Shown here one piece after another: positions 32,703 to 43,221 of a stretch of DNA of 64,000 bases. The first letter of the stretch is position 1; every line of letters begins with the position of its first letter. A program made the position numbers and the translations under genes. A model generated the notes under the pieces. It saw only the letters and a program-made list of their open reading frames with translations. It was not told the origin of the DNA and searched no databases. Source of the stretch: Sorghum bicolor (lineage: Eukaryota; Streptophyta; Magnoliopsida; Poales; Poaceae); NCBI RefSeq assembly GCF_000003195.3, contig NC_012877.2, positions 21,833,737 to 21,897,736 of the forward strand, read 5' to 3'.

Positions 32703-34073
32703 ATGAATTCAAACATGTCTATCTATGAGTTTCATAGACCTACGGCCACACATCTCGAACCACCAAAATCTTCAAAGCCTATCATAGCATCTAGTTTTGA
32801 GATAGACCCCGAATACATAGACTTTGTTCAAAAACAACCTTTCTCAGGAGAATGTGAGGAAAACCCATACACACACCTAATAGAGTTTTATCGAGTCTGT
32901 GACCTCCTTCGCATTGAAGGAATGTCCGATGAGACCCTCAAATGGAAGCTCTTTCCGTTCTCTTTAACGGGAAAAGCTAGACATTGGTATAAACTCAGAG
33001 TAGGGAGTGTTCATGGAGATTGGAAGGAGTTACATAATAGTTTTCTTTTAAAATATTTTCCAATCTCCAAAGTGGCGGAACTTCGGCGTGAGATTATTTC
33101 TTTTAGACAACTGGAAGAAGAATCTCTTAGGAAATCATGGGACCACTTTATTAACCTTACTCTCACTGGTCCAAAGCTTTCTATTCCAGAAGAAGTTCTT
33201 CTAATTCACTGTTTTGAGGGCCTTAGTAGGGAAAATAAGCAAACCTTGAATACAGCCTCTAGAGGATCCTTCTATCACCTACCTGCTAGTGAAGCTTGGA
33301 ATTTGATTGATTTATTAAGCGGAAAGTCTCCTAGCTTTTATATCCCTGAGAAAGAGAAAGAACCAGTTCCTAGACAAGAAGAAGAAGTTTCGATAGCCAG
33401 ATCACAACCACTTCAATTCCAAACTTTAGCTATCGATCCTAAACCATCAATACCCCAAAATTCTCCAAGGGAGGAAGGAATTCCGACCTTAAATCTTTCA
33501 GATGATGATGGTTTAGACTTCTGGTTCCATAAGAGTCCTTCAAGCAGGGATAATTCAAATCCTCGCAATAATGGTTCTCTTAGAGAATGTCCTGGTTCCT
33601 GTTATGAAGAAGTCGAGGATGACATATCAAGTGAAGGAGAGCTAAGCCATATTGAAAATTCTAACACCTCCCCTTTCCTGATCACAAGTTCTAAATGGCT
33701 AGAATGTGTAGAATGGATGGATAAGGAAGAAGCCTTAATGAATTCTGACTTTGGTTCAATTTCAAATGGTGAGTTCTTGACTCCCTTTGAAGATGAGATT
33801 CATCCAACTACAGAAGAGGACATAAGTGAGACCAATCCAAGAGAAACTCTGAACATTCAGATTGGAGACGAAGATAACATTAATGAGCATGGAATTTATT
33901 TCATAGCCACTTTGTTTACTCCATGCTCATATGCAACATCTTCCCAATCTATTTGTCTCTCCAACATCACCACATTTGAGATCTCCAACCCCCTCTCCCT
34001 TTCTATTTATAAAAATTTTAAAAGGGCGGTTGTCGATGCATATGTCTATAATAAATATTGCACATCTCGTTGA
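32703..34073 (+). CDS. Athila-like Gag of the gag-only element
   Basis: ATG at 32703, 456 codons, uninterrupted. The N-terminal half is a retrotransposon gag capsid domain: FSGECEENPYTHLIEFYRVC, LKWKLFPFSLTGKARHWY, a LLKYFP segment and a basic/acidic RQLEEESLRKSW helix (about residues 45-190). The second half is acidic and Ser-rich with no zinc knuckle that I can see. The product would assemble particles around element RNA. It is the only protein this element encodes. The C-terminal 40 or so residues, including EHGIYFIATLFTPCSYATSS, are all that survives of gag in the related element at 54681-61183. Intact frame in a pol-less element suggests it was under selection, or is young. Confidence 0.9.
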   Translation: MNSNMSIYEFHRPTATHLEPPKSSKPIIASSFEIDPEYIDFVQKQPFSGECEENPYTHLIEFYRVCDLLRIEGMSDETLKWKLFPFSLTGKARHWYKLRVGSVHGDWKELHNSFLLKYFPISKVAELRREIISFRQLEEESLRKSWDHFINLTLTGPKLSIPEEVLLIHCFEGLSRENKQTLNTASRGSFYHLPASEAWNLIDLLSGKSPSFYIPEKEKEPVPRQEEEVSIARSQPLQFQTLAIDPKPSIPQNSPREEGIPTLNLSDDDGLDFWFHKSPSSRDNSNPRNNGSLRECPGSCYEEVEDDISSEGELSHIENSNTSPFLITSSKWLECVEWMDKEEALMNSDFGSISNGEFLTPFEDEIHPTTEEDISETNPRETLNIQIGDEDNINEHGIYFIATLFTPCSYATSSQSICLSNITTFEISNPLSLSIYKNFKRAVVDAYVYNKYCTSR

Positions 34074-37000
34074 GTTGATCTTGATATAGGTCAGCGTTGG
34101 AAGGGAAACCACTTCGTCAACATAAATTGATGGTTTCCCAAGGACAAGCTTAGTGTCCTAAAATAAGCACTGATCAGATCATTACATGAGCTTTTAATTA
34201 TTTACAACATTACCTTGTGTATTGAGCATATAAAGATAATTGTGAAAATATTCCTTCGGGTATTCTTGTCACTAACCTTTCCAGGATTGGAACAAGAAGA
34301 TCAGATGAATGACAAGCAAGTACAAGGCATGTCCAACCAATCATCATACAACACTGAATTAAATTCATCCAAACTTGACTTCTGCAAAATTCAAGCTTGG
34401 GGGAGTACTTTACATAAAAACATCCTTTGCCATGTTGCTATGTTGGTTGTCCCTACCTTTAAGACATGCTCAATTGGTTAAATACTAATCACACTACTTC
34501 ATCTCCACTTGAGTAGATCTCTATAAATGCTGTCATGTTACCTTTGTCTATTTACTAGTAAGTGTTAGTTTGGAAGTACTGCACATACTTCTATTGGCTT
34601 TTAAATTAAGCATGGTGCTTAGGTTAAACAGCCTTCCTTAATCTGATTAGACATGGAGTCTAGTTCGGTTATTGAACTAAAAACTGCTTGTGTAGACATT
34701 GGTATATTTTTGTCGGACTAACCCCTGCAGAAAAAAAACTTTCAATATCGATTTGGGAAGTCCTGAGATAAACTCACATCAGAGACGAAGAGAGTGACAC
34801 ATGAAGTTTAACAATTTGCATAAGAAGGACATAGCTCATTCATCATAGAGAGATGATCCATGGAGGGTGCCACAAACATGATGCACAACCGCTAAGAAAG
34901 GAAAGCTTCCACAAGGTGATACTGTACCATCACTCTTCAAGCAAGGTAACATCTTAAGGTACTTGACTATCACTTTTATAAGCTTCTCCTTGGTTCTGGC
35001 ATTCATATAAATAAAAGAGACAAACATGTATGATTTACAACTCTAGATTAACCACCTAACTGATTCAACATGTTTAGTCCTTTAATCCTTGTTCTTAGTA
35101 CTACCTCTATGATCCCACACTCCTAATCATATGAGCTAAAATGTTACACATTCAATCATTGAGAGATATAAAGAAAGAGACATATACATAGATAGATTAT
35201 CTTTCCATAAGGTTGAGCGATCTGATCTGACAAATGTTATAAGTGCTACACTTATGAACTTTTTATCCATCAACTTTGTCGTGCTCACTATGCTTAGGGT
35301 TAGAGAAGAACAAATACACTTTAGGTTCTGTTGGTGTTTTCCACCAACAGGACCCATGCACTTGATCTCTGCCTTGTCTCTATGAGCAGGTACACTTCGA
35401 GCAAAACACGGAGGAGTTTTATAACTCTCAGACTCTACCAAGCGAAGGACCTGGATCTATGAGCACAAACACACTGAGCAGGATACTGCCAACGCCGCAC
35501 TTCGAACTGTTGGGCAAACGAAGAACATGGGTGACACCGTATCAAGAGGTGCAGACGTCAAGGTCTGCACCTGAATCAAATGACGTACCTGAAGAATGAA
35601 CACGGTGAGAAGTCTTGACAAGAAGACTTAAAACATTGAACCTTCGCCGAAAGGTAAGATCGGTAGTTATCCATATTTATCCTTTCTGCATTCCCTTTTC
35701 CCTTTAATTATTTACTTTCCTTAAATAGATTATTAGTTAATCATGCTATCTTGAAAAGAAAATAAAAATATTAAAAAATACTAAGCCCCATGTGAGTATA
35801 CGAGTGGCATAAAACCCATAAGTACCTTCACTGTGGTGGCATAAAAATAAATATTTCTTTTCTGCTTTATAAAATAAAAGTATAAAAACAGGGAGTAATA
35901 TTTATTGAGGAAGCTCAACACGATAAAGGCTAGATATTTATGCTAACACTTAATTAGTTCCACAAGCTTTGTTGTCTATTTGAGCTCCACAAAATTTAAG
36001 AATCAAGAAGACTAGCAGACGGGGGACACTCTAATCGCTGTCAGAATGCTGCTGACTTTCAAATACACCTCTGCCACCTGCTAGCTACATCAAGAGAAAT
36101 TACGTCAAAATTCAGCTTGGGGGAGAGCACCCCCATTTATCTCGCTAAGTATTTCTACCTATCTTTATACTTATATTATATTAGAATATTAAAATACATA
36201 AACTATGAAAAACCAAATAAAGATTTTGTGCTTATATATATCTTTTGCTTAGTGTGTTTAATAAATAAATAAAGTGGCTATGCTAATCTGAATCTTAATA
36301 ATAAAACTCTAGCATGGATATGATGAATAGTTGCTCTGCCTAATTTGCAAATTTGAAGTTCTCTCTCAAGTTTAGACATAACTGTTATAATTTAAAGCTT
36401 GCTCTAGATCTAAATTTGTGGGATAAAAACTTGATCTGAAATCTAAGTTGTTAACGGATATGATATGGGAAGGTTGAGCTGCTGTTTATCTATTCCTAAA
36501 GATGCTAGAACTCTGGAGAATTTTATCTTTGAAAAATCTTTAAAATATTGCATGATGAGTTCCTATATGATGAAAGTTTAAATTCCTACCACAGCCATAT
36601 ATACATGCTTGCTAGACTTTGAGCCACACATTTATGAGCATTGAGTGTGGTCAAGCTGTGTAGACTCTTAGGAGCTTGTCATGTGGCTAAATCAAGATTC
36701 ACTTGCACGTTCACTCATTTATGCTCCGGAAGTACCATCCACATATATCCATCCATGTCCATCTCCAGAACCACCCAAAAATATTCTACTCCTAATCCGG
36801 GAGAGAATAGCCAAAAATATTTCTATTTTCCCTTGTGAAATAAATGCTCAAGTTATCTTGCTACTACCACTTGCTATATTATCTCAAGAGATGAGTGCTC
36901 TGAAAGAAAAAAAAGAAAAGAGAAGAGAAAAAAATAAACGAGGAAATAAAAAGGGGCAAGTGCCCGAAATCTCGAAAGAAAGAAAAAGTGAGACGAGAGG

Positions 37001-37759
37001 TAAAAATGGACAAGTGTCCGACAGTAGAATTAGAGGTACAAGATACCCACCTGAGAGGAAAGAAAAATAAGAGCATCTCATTCTCCTCATAAAGTTTCAA
37101 AAAGCAAGGAAGGTATGTATCCTCTCAAAAGAGCAAAAGTAGAATTAGACTTTCACCATTGTTATCACCATCATCACCATACCACCATTCATTCGCCACA
37201 CATGCACATCTTGATTTGGCTTATTGATTTGTTTCTTTGGATCCATGGTTTGACTATAGAATAAATGTCTTGTAAGTATGTATACTTTATCTCCCACCTA
37301 TGAGATCCAGATATTAAAGCCTTATTAGAGTAGGGTGAGAGAGAAGGCAATGTCACTATGCCTTATACCACAAATACCACATATCTTGAGAGAAGGCATA
37401 TACTATCAATGCCTTGGTAAGGATCCAGAAATACCACAAAAGAGAGATTTAGAGAGTCATACAAGGAATCTCTGAGTTTTATTTGAAAATCTACAAAAAC
37501 TCCAGAGCTATAGCTGATCAAGAATAAGAGACATGGCACTTGGCTAGACTGTTCTATCTTTTAACTACTCAAGACAGAAGTGACGGTTACAAGTCCCATG
37601 GTGAAAGGTAAAGTAAGTAAGTTTTAGTTCTTGACAGTTTACTCTAACTCAGAGATGAGATCTTATTTAAAAGCATGTGTACCGTCAAATTTTTCAGATA
37701 TTGCAACAACTTCTGATCCATTGCTGAGTCTATCCTTGCTCAGGGACGAGCAAGAGGTA
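34074..37759 (+). other. Long non-coding part of the gag-only element
   Basis: About 3.7 kb where pol would be expected. Contents: two internal polypurine-like AGCTTGGGGGAG motifs (34393-34405 and 36113-36126) identical in core to the terminal one; a hairpin at 35548-35571; a purine-rich tract about 36895-37080; and a 63-codon frame on the - strand (34836-35027) also present in the sister element. Nothing resembles pol. Confidence 0.7.
35548..35571 (+). other. Hairpin in non-coding region, conserved in sister element
   Basis: GGTGCAGAC, loop GTCAAG, GTCTGCACC: a perfect 9-bp stem. In the sister element (58145-58168, element sense on - strand) it reads GGTGTAGAC, ATCAAG, GTCCACACC, with one compensatory C:G to T:A change and one mismatch. 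Confidence 0.5.
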
Positions 37760-37773
37760 AGCTTGGGGGAGTT
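37760..37773 (+). other. Polypurine tract of the gag-only element
   Basis: AGCTTGGGGGAGTT just before the 3' LTR start at 37774. Confidence 0.8.
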
Positions 37774-39107
37774 TGTTGACGGTCCTTAAGTATCAAATTT
37801 AATTATCAAATAAACAAAGCAAAGGATCTAAATGAAATCAACATCTAGACTTAGGGTTTTATGTGACAGAATTCCACGAGTTTTGGTGTTTGTCTATTTC
37901 TGCAGGGGGTTATCAGGAAATATGAAAGAAAGGCCCACACGTCGGGTTTACATAGAGATATTAACGTGCCGCGCAATTTTCTACCATCTAGAAGACTCCA
38001 GAAGCCACAGGAACGAACAGGAGGCCGATCGGGCCCGGGGGCAGGGCGCCCGCCCAAGTCCCTTGGGTGCCCGCCCAGCTACAGTAACCAATCAGCTTCA
38101 ACTTCGCGGATCATGCTCCACCGACCTAATACTTCAAGGAAAACCACACGATCAATGTCGGTTTGATCCGACGGCCTAGATTCATCTGAAAAGACTATAT
38201 AACCAGACCCCCTGGCCCCGGGAGGAGGCACCCCTTGATCATTATTCATTATTCATAGATAGAGCAAAAGCTAGGGTTTAGAGATGAGAGCTCTCCTCTC
38301 TTCTGTAAACTAGAGTAGATCTAGATAGTAGTGAGATGGAGAGCGAAGGAGGATTAGAGGAGAGGCCGGCCTGTCGGTTCTTCCTCCGGTTGTACTTCAT
38401 CATGATCAAGCTCTAATCAAGCTTGCTCATGGGATGACTCTGGTAATCTACTTCTAATTCATTATGCAATTACTAATCATGTATGTTCTCGTTCACAAGT
38501 CTTTTGAGTACTTATAATCTATAGGACGCTATAGGTGACAGTTGTAGTATAGGTGTAAGCGTGGTGCTTAGACCTAGATTACTTGTGGATATCCCCTGTC
38601 TAGCTGGATCGTGTTGTAGGCCGCGTAGGTGACAGTTACGTTGGTCCTCTGTAGTCCACCTCTCGTTAGCAGGACGGGTAGGGTTTATCGGCCTAAGGAT
38701 AAGCATCCTTTGTGGTGTACTCTTATCACGTGGTTCGTCCCAGACATAGACATACCCCTTTGAAGTAGAGAAACCATAGTTATCCTCTCTATTCTGCTAC
38801 CATCGCCCATATACTAGATTGCTCTACTCTCTATTCCCATATTACCACCTATTGTTATCTTACCTTTAATATTGTTCTTATTCGATTCTACCATCTTTCC
38901 TATCTACACCTATTTACTTATCTTGGTTAAGGTAGAGCGTAGATCAGTTCTCCCATTTCCCTGTGGATACGATAAAACCTTTAACCGGGTAAAAGCTATA
39001 ACGGTATCCGTGCGGATTATCTGTGTGCGTATAAATACCATAGTACACTCTAGTGCCATGCTGGGGATGACAACCTAGTATTCAAGTGGTGTTAGCAAGT
39101 GTCAACA
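37774..39107 (+). repeat. 3' LTR of gag-only Athila-like element
   Basis: Same ends as the 5' LTR; TATA-like TATATAA at 38196-38202. Followed by the ATGAG duplication and S1 gag. Confidence 0.95.
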
Positions 39108-39278
39108 ATGAGTCAATTTCGAAGATGTTCTATAGGCTTCAAGTCATCATCAATGACCTCAAAGGCCTTGGTGAGAAAGTAAAGGATGAGGACATCATTC
39201 ACAAGTTCTTAATGTGCTTGCCCAAGAGGTTCAAGACATTGAGAACCATCATCTTTAGAGGTGGATTGACCGGTGTAT
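39108..39278 (+). pseudogene. Sire/Maximus-type copia gag, piece b (element S1)
   Basis: Encodes SKMFYRLQVIINDLKGLGEK and IIHKFLMCLPKRFKTLRTII, typical Sire-lineage gag. Frame joins piece a on the left; the right end is cut by the - strand Tekay element, and the frame resumes at 53799. Confidence 0.9.
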
Positions 39279-42200
39279 TGTAACAGAACCGACCAAATTA
39301 TAAGAGATTAAGCCTAATAGTGACCATTTGCATAGTCGAACCATCACGCTTAAGCCCATATAATCCCGGTAGTCCGTGAAATCTCGAAGGATTTCAGACC
39401 ACACATCGCATACAGCCAAGATCGTAATAAGTTTAGCGGCCGCCATCCACAAGTACATCCAGATTACAACATTCATGAAACACATCGGAGTACTTAAGTT
39501 ATTACAAACCAAGTTCTTCAAGTAGCGGAAGCTTCATAGTTCGAAATTACAACACACACGATAAGTCTGATACAGTGCCATAGTTTGGTCATTCCCACAA
39601 AAGCAAAGGAAGAGACGGAGTGACCATCGCCCTTGGTCTAGTCATCACCCATAGCTGGGTACAGACAGAGCATGCAATAACCATAGTACATTTGACCATC
39701 TGCAAAACAACATGGGAATAGGACCCTGAGTACGAGAAAGTACTAAGCTAGACTTACCCGTCATAAACTTAAAATAAAGACTCATCAAGGATCATGAAGG
39801 CTATTTAGTGGGGTAGCTGACAACCATTTTGCAAAGACCGCAAGGTTTTATTACCCTAACCTACATAAATCTTTTCTTCTTTTAATCTGCTCAAGTTGAA
39901 AGTATCATTACCTATTATCTAGGTTTGCTCCTGTGCTATTACAAGCAAGTATGAGACTATGATAGTACCTCATCATAGCATTTCTTAAACCATTCATCAT
40001 TATAACCCAAGTGTTCCATAGTCCTTACTACGAGGACGAAGCTCATGTCAAGTGCTCACTATCCAGGAGCGATGGCGATTCGAATCGATTTCTAACCAGC
40101 TGGCGAATTTATTCCCCACACAAACCACACTCACTGATCAAGTGAGCTACAGGTCACCGTGTTGCACTATCCAGGACCAATTCGCGGGTTCGACAGGCAC
40201 CGCCCGTACCCGAGGACCGTTCCGGCGACCGAGGTATCCAAGGTATACCAAGGTTGCGCGCCGCGCCCTCATCGTTCTCCTCAACCATCACCAATACAGC
40301 GCGTACATCGAGCCGATTCCCGGCCCGGATAGTGCTCAGGCTTCGCGGTCGGAACGACTTATCCTTCCAGCTAAGTGTGGGGCATGCGTTCAACATGACA
40401 AGAGGGCCGTCAACGATCGGTCCTTAATCGACACAGGCAGGGGCACTATGGTCAACCCACCATAAGACCCTGCCCGGTCTCCAAATTCATTCCATAATTG
40501 GTCATCCTTTTCCCAAGCAACCAATGCTTAATCAAGCAGGTATCCACCTATATCTCGTAGGTGACAGGAAATCACCCGACTTCTACCAGACTAAGCAAGC
40601 TAAGCATAGACTCCGCGCCTATCTACATAGGACAAGGTAGATAAACGAGTAGGAATAACAAGGAGTACATATGCAGCAACGGTATCAGGCAACTCCTACC
40701 ACTTAAATGCAGTAGTAGAACAAGTATAGTGCATCACATAAGTTAGCGAGAATAGGGAGACTTAGAATGCTCCGGGGCTTGCCTTTCTCAAACGTGCTGG
40801 GTCGGTGATCCGGACACTCCTGCAGTTCCTCTCCGGGTTCCGGTGCTTCCGGAGGTTCCTGCTCCAGAGTCTCCTCTGGCTCCTCGGGTCCCACCTCGTT
40901 CTCCTGCGAGCCTGTATGATGCATGTGTGCTCATGAGTGGAGTGTGAGATGCCCGAATGGATGCTTGTATGAGAAGGTACCAAAGGACCATGTCATGATG
41001 CATGGATGATACACTTGGTCATGCTCATCACAAGGTATGCAACATCATCCAAGAACAGGCACTTGGATTAAACATCTATTGCATTCTCTTTTACAATTAT
41101 TTTTCAAATGCAATCAGTAACCCACAGGATGCATCAAAGATACACCAAACCCAACTTATTCCATTCAACCTAGATATGCAACCATTCATAATTTTCTTTA
41201 TTCATTTCTAGGCTCATTAAAATCACATGCAATTCTGTTCATCAATAAATTCCAGAAAAATTACAGGAGACTACTAGCTAATCATAAAGTCTACTGTAAA
41301 ATTTTCATAATTTTGTGGTTACTTATTTTGAGCCACAAAAATCACAAGATTAATTGATAAGGTAAGTAAAATCACTCTACTGTGATATAAGTGTCAAACA
41401 ACAGATTTCATATTTTTACAATTTGTCTAACATTATAAGAAACACCCACAAAATTTTCCAGATTTATTGCATGACCCATTTAATTATTAAAAATCATAAA
41501 GCACTGCCATGCAAGCATTTAAATTACCATAAATTCATTTATTCATCAAATAATATGTACCCACATTTTCCCAGTGAGCAAACACACATGCAAAGCCAAC
41601 AAATCAAGTTTCACATTTTTCTGAGCCATATTTTATTTACTATGCATTTTCCTAGTTTAACAAAATCATGGATAAAATATATTCACACAGAAAAGTTACT
41701 CCAACATGACATGCAATTACACCAAACTGTAGATCTGGAAATATAGAGCACACCAAAATTTATTTCATTCAATTTGGAGCTGTAGAACTCAAGATATAGA
41801 TTTTACAAACTTTAAATCAATTTCTGGAAAACACTTTTTCAAGAAAACCGACGAAAAAGGCTACGCACACCCAGATCTACACCCACCGGGGTACCCCTGC
41901 GACTGACAGTGGGTCCCCGACCCCACCAGTCAGCGAGACCGAGAGGGAGCTCACCTCCGACGAGCGGATTTCGCCGGCGGTGAGGTCTCCGGCCACGGGG
42001 TGAGCACCAACGTGCTCCCCGCAGCAAGACGCACCCAGCGGTACCCTTGGATCGACCAGAGGACGGCCGGAACACCTCCGGCGAGCATGCATGGCGGCAC
42101 GGCGGCGCTGCTCGCCGTGGCCAGGCTGCTCCGGCGCGGTAGAGCGTGCGCAAACGCCTCTCCGAGCTTCCTCACCTTCCTACCGACCTAGCGCAACAGA

Positions 42201-43198
42201 GAACGAGCGAAAAGAGGCAGGGAAACGCTAGATCCGTCGCGGCGGAGTACTCCGGCGAGCTCGGGGTAACTCCGGCGAGCGATTCACGGCACTCGACGGA
42301 CTCTCACCTCGGTAGAACGTTCGCACGAGCTTACCCTAGCGACGGCGAGTGCCCTGGTGCTCTCGGCGTCGAGCTTGAGGCTCTGGTGCGGCCGGCGACG
42401 AGCGGCGGAGCTCTCTCCGGCAATGGCGCGCGGAGGAGCGGCTGCTGCTGCGCGGTGCGAGCGGAGGAGGAAGGAGAAGGAGGGCGCGGGGGAGACAGGA
42501 TGGAGGGAGTGGCCTGGGAGCCTGCGCCGGCGTCCCGACCAGGGGGGTTGGAGGCCGGCCGCGGCGCGTCCAACGCCGGCGTACGGCCGCCACGTGGCCG
42601 GCGCCGGGTGGGGCAAGGCGGGCGCCGCGCGCGCGGGAGAGAGGGGAGGGGGAGCGGGCCGCGCTGCCCAGCTGGGCCAGAAGGGAGGCGGGTCGGCCCA
42701 GCAGCGCCTGCCCCCTTTCTCCTTTTTTTTGAAATTCTTTTCTCAAATTCTTTCTAAATTCATTTGGACCAATTTAAAATCATTTTCACCTCTTGCTCCC
42801 AAAAACAAAGTTGTTCCAAAACAAAAACTCTACAACTTTGCTTTAACAAGCAAGACAAAATTCCAAACAGAATTTGAATTACAAGTTAAAACTCAGTTCT
42901 AGGTTTTAAATAAATTCTTTTTGGATATTTTTGTATAAATTCCATTTCTCAATTTCCATAGCTCCAAAAATTGCACAAAAATATTCTAAATTCTTCTTAC
43001 ACATAAAGCAACCTAATTTGAATATTTCACAATTTTAGAAGCAAGCATCATATTTTTAGCATATTTAAACTCATGAAGTGAAGCACATCAAATCATAATT
43101 TGAGAAGAGTGTCATGCTCATGATGCTTATGCTTGATGGGAATGCTTATGCATGACTTTGATGAGACTAAGTGCATGCTTAACACCTAGGGTGTTACA
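39279..43198 (-). repeat. 3' LTR of the Tekay-like element
   Basis: Element-sense start TGTAACACCCTAGG (at 43198), end GGTTCTGTTACA (at 39279). GC-rich part about 41840-42720; GKPR frame 40703-40924; splice-flanked hairpin about 39705-39755, with one stem arm mutated (GTACTA). Confidence 0.95.
40703..40924 (-). other. Acidic small reading frame in LTR (GKPRSILSLP type)
   Basis: 73 codons, ATG start, Glu/Pro-rich with EKGKPRSILSLPI and ALYLF near the end. Aligns with the frame in the family A LTR (6012-6272). The second copy is 51303-51524. No known protein recognised. Confidence 0.35.
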
Positions 43199-43212
43199 GC
43201 CCTTCCCCCCTT
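43199..43212 (-). other. Polypurine tract of the Tekay-like element
   Basis: Element sense AAGGGGGGAAGGGC just before the LTR start. Confidence 0.85.
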
Positions 43213-43221
43213 AGGGAAATC

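Larger units (their letters stand above)
31207..39107 (+). mobile_element. Athila-like LTR element with gag but no pol (TR-GAG type)
   Basis: A complete insertion: 5' LTR, tRNA-Asp-type primer site, gag, a long non-coding part, polypurine tract and 3' LTR, flanked by ATGAG (31202-31206 / 39108-39112) in the gag of S1. No protease, RT or integrase sequence is present, so movement would need enzymes from another element. LTRs differ by about 15 substitutions and two small indels (9 and 6 bp) over some 1330 bp by my count, about 1.1%. It fits the known class of terminal-repeat retrotransposons with a gag domain only. Confidence 0.93.

Noticed and set aside
34836..35027. A 63-codon frame on the - strand, matched by 58670-58873 in the sister element
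   Set aside because: The two copies are similar, but most differences I could list change the amino acid, and the surrounding DNA is equally similar. This is expected of shared non-coding ancestry.
36681..37070. Lys/Glu/Arg-rich open frame
   Set aside because: Due to a purine-rich tract; the matching tract in the sister element (about 56540-56770) does not keep a comparable frame.
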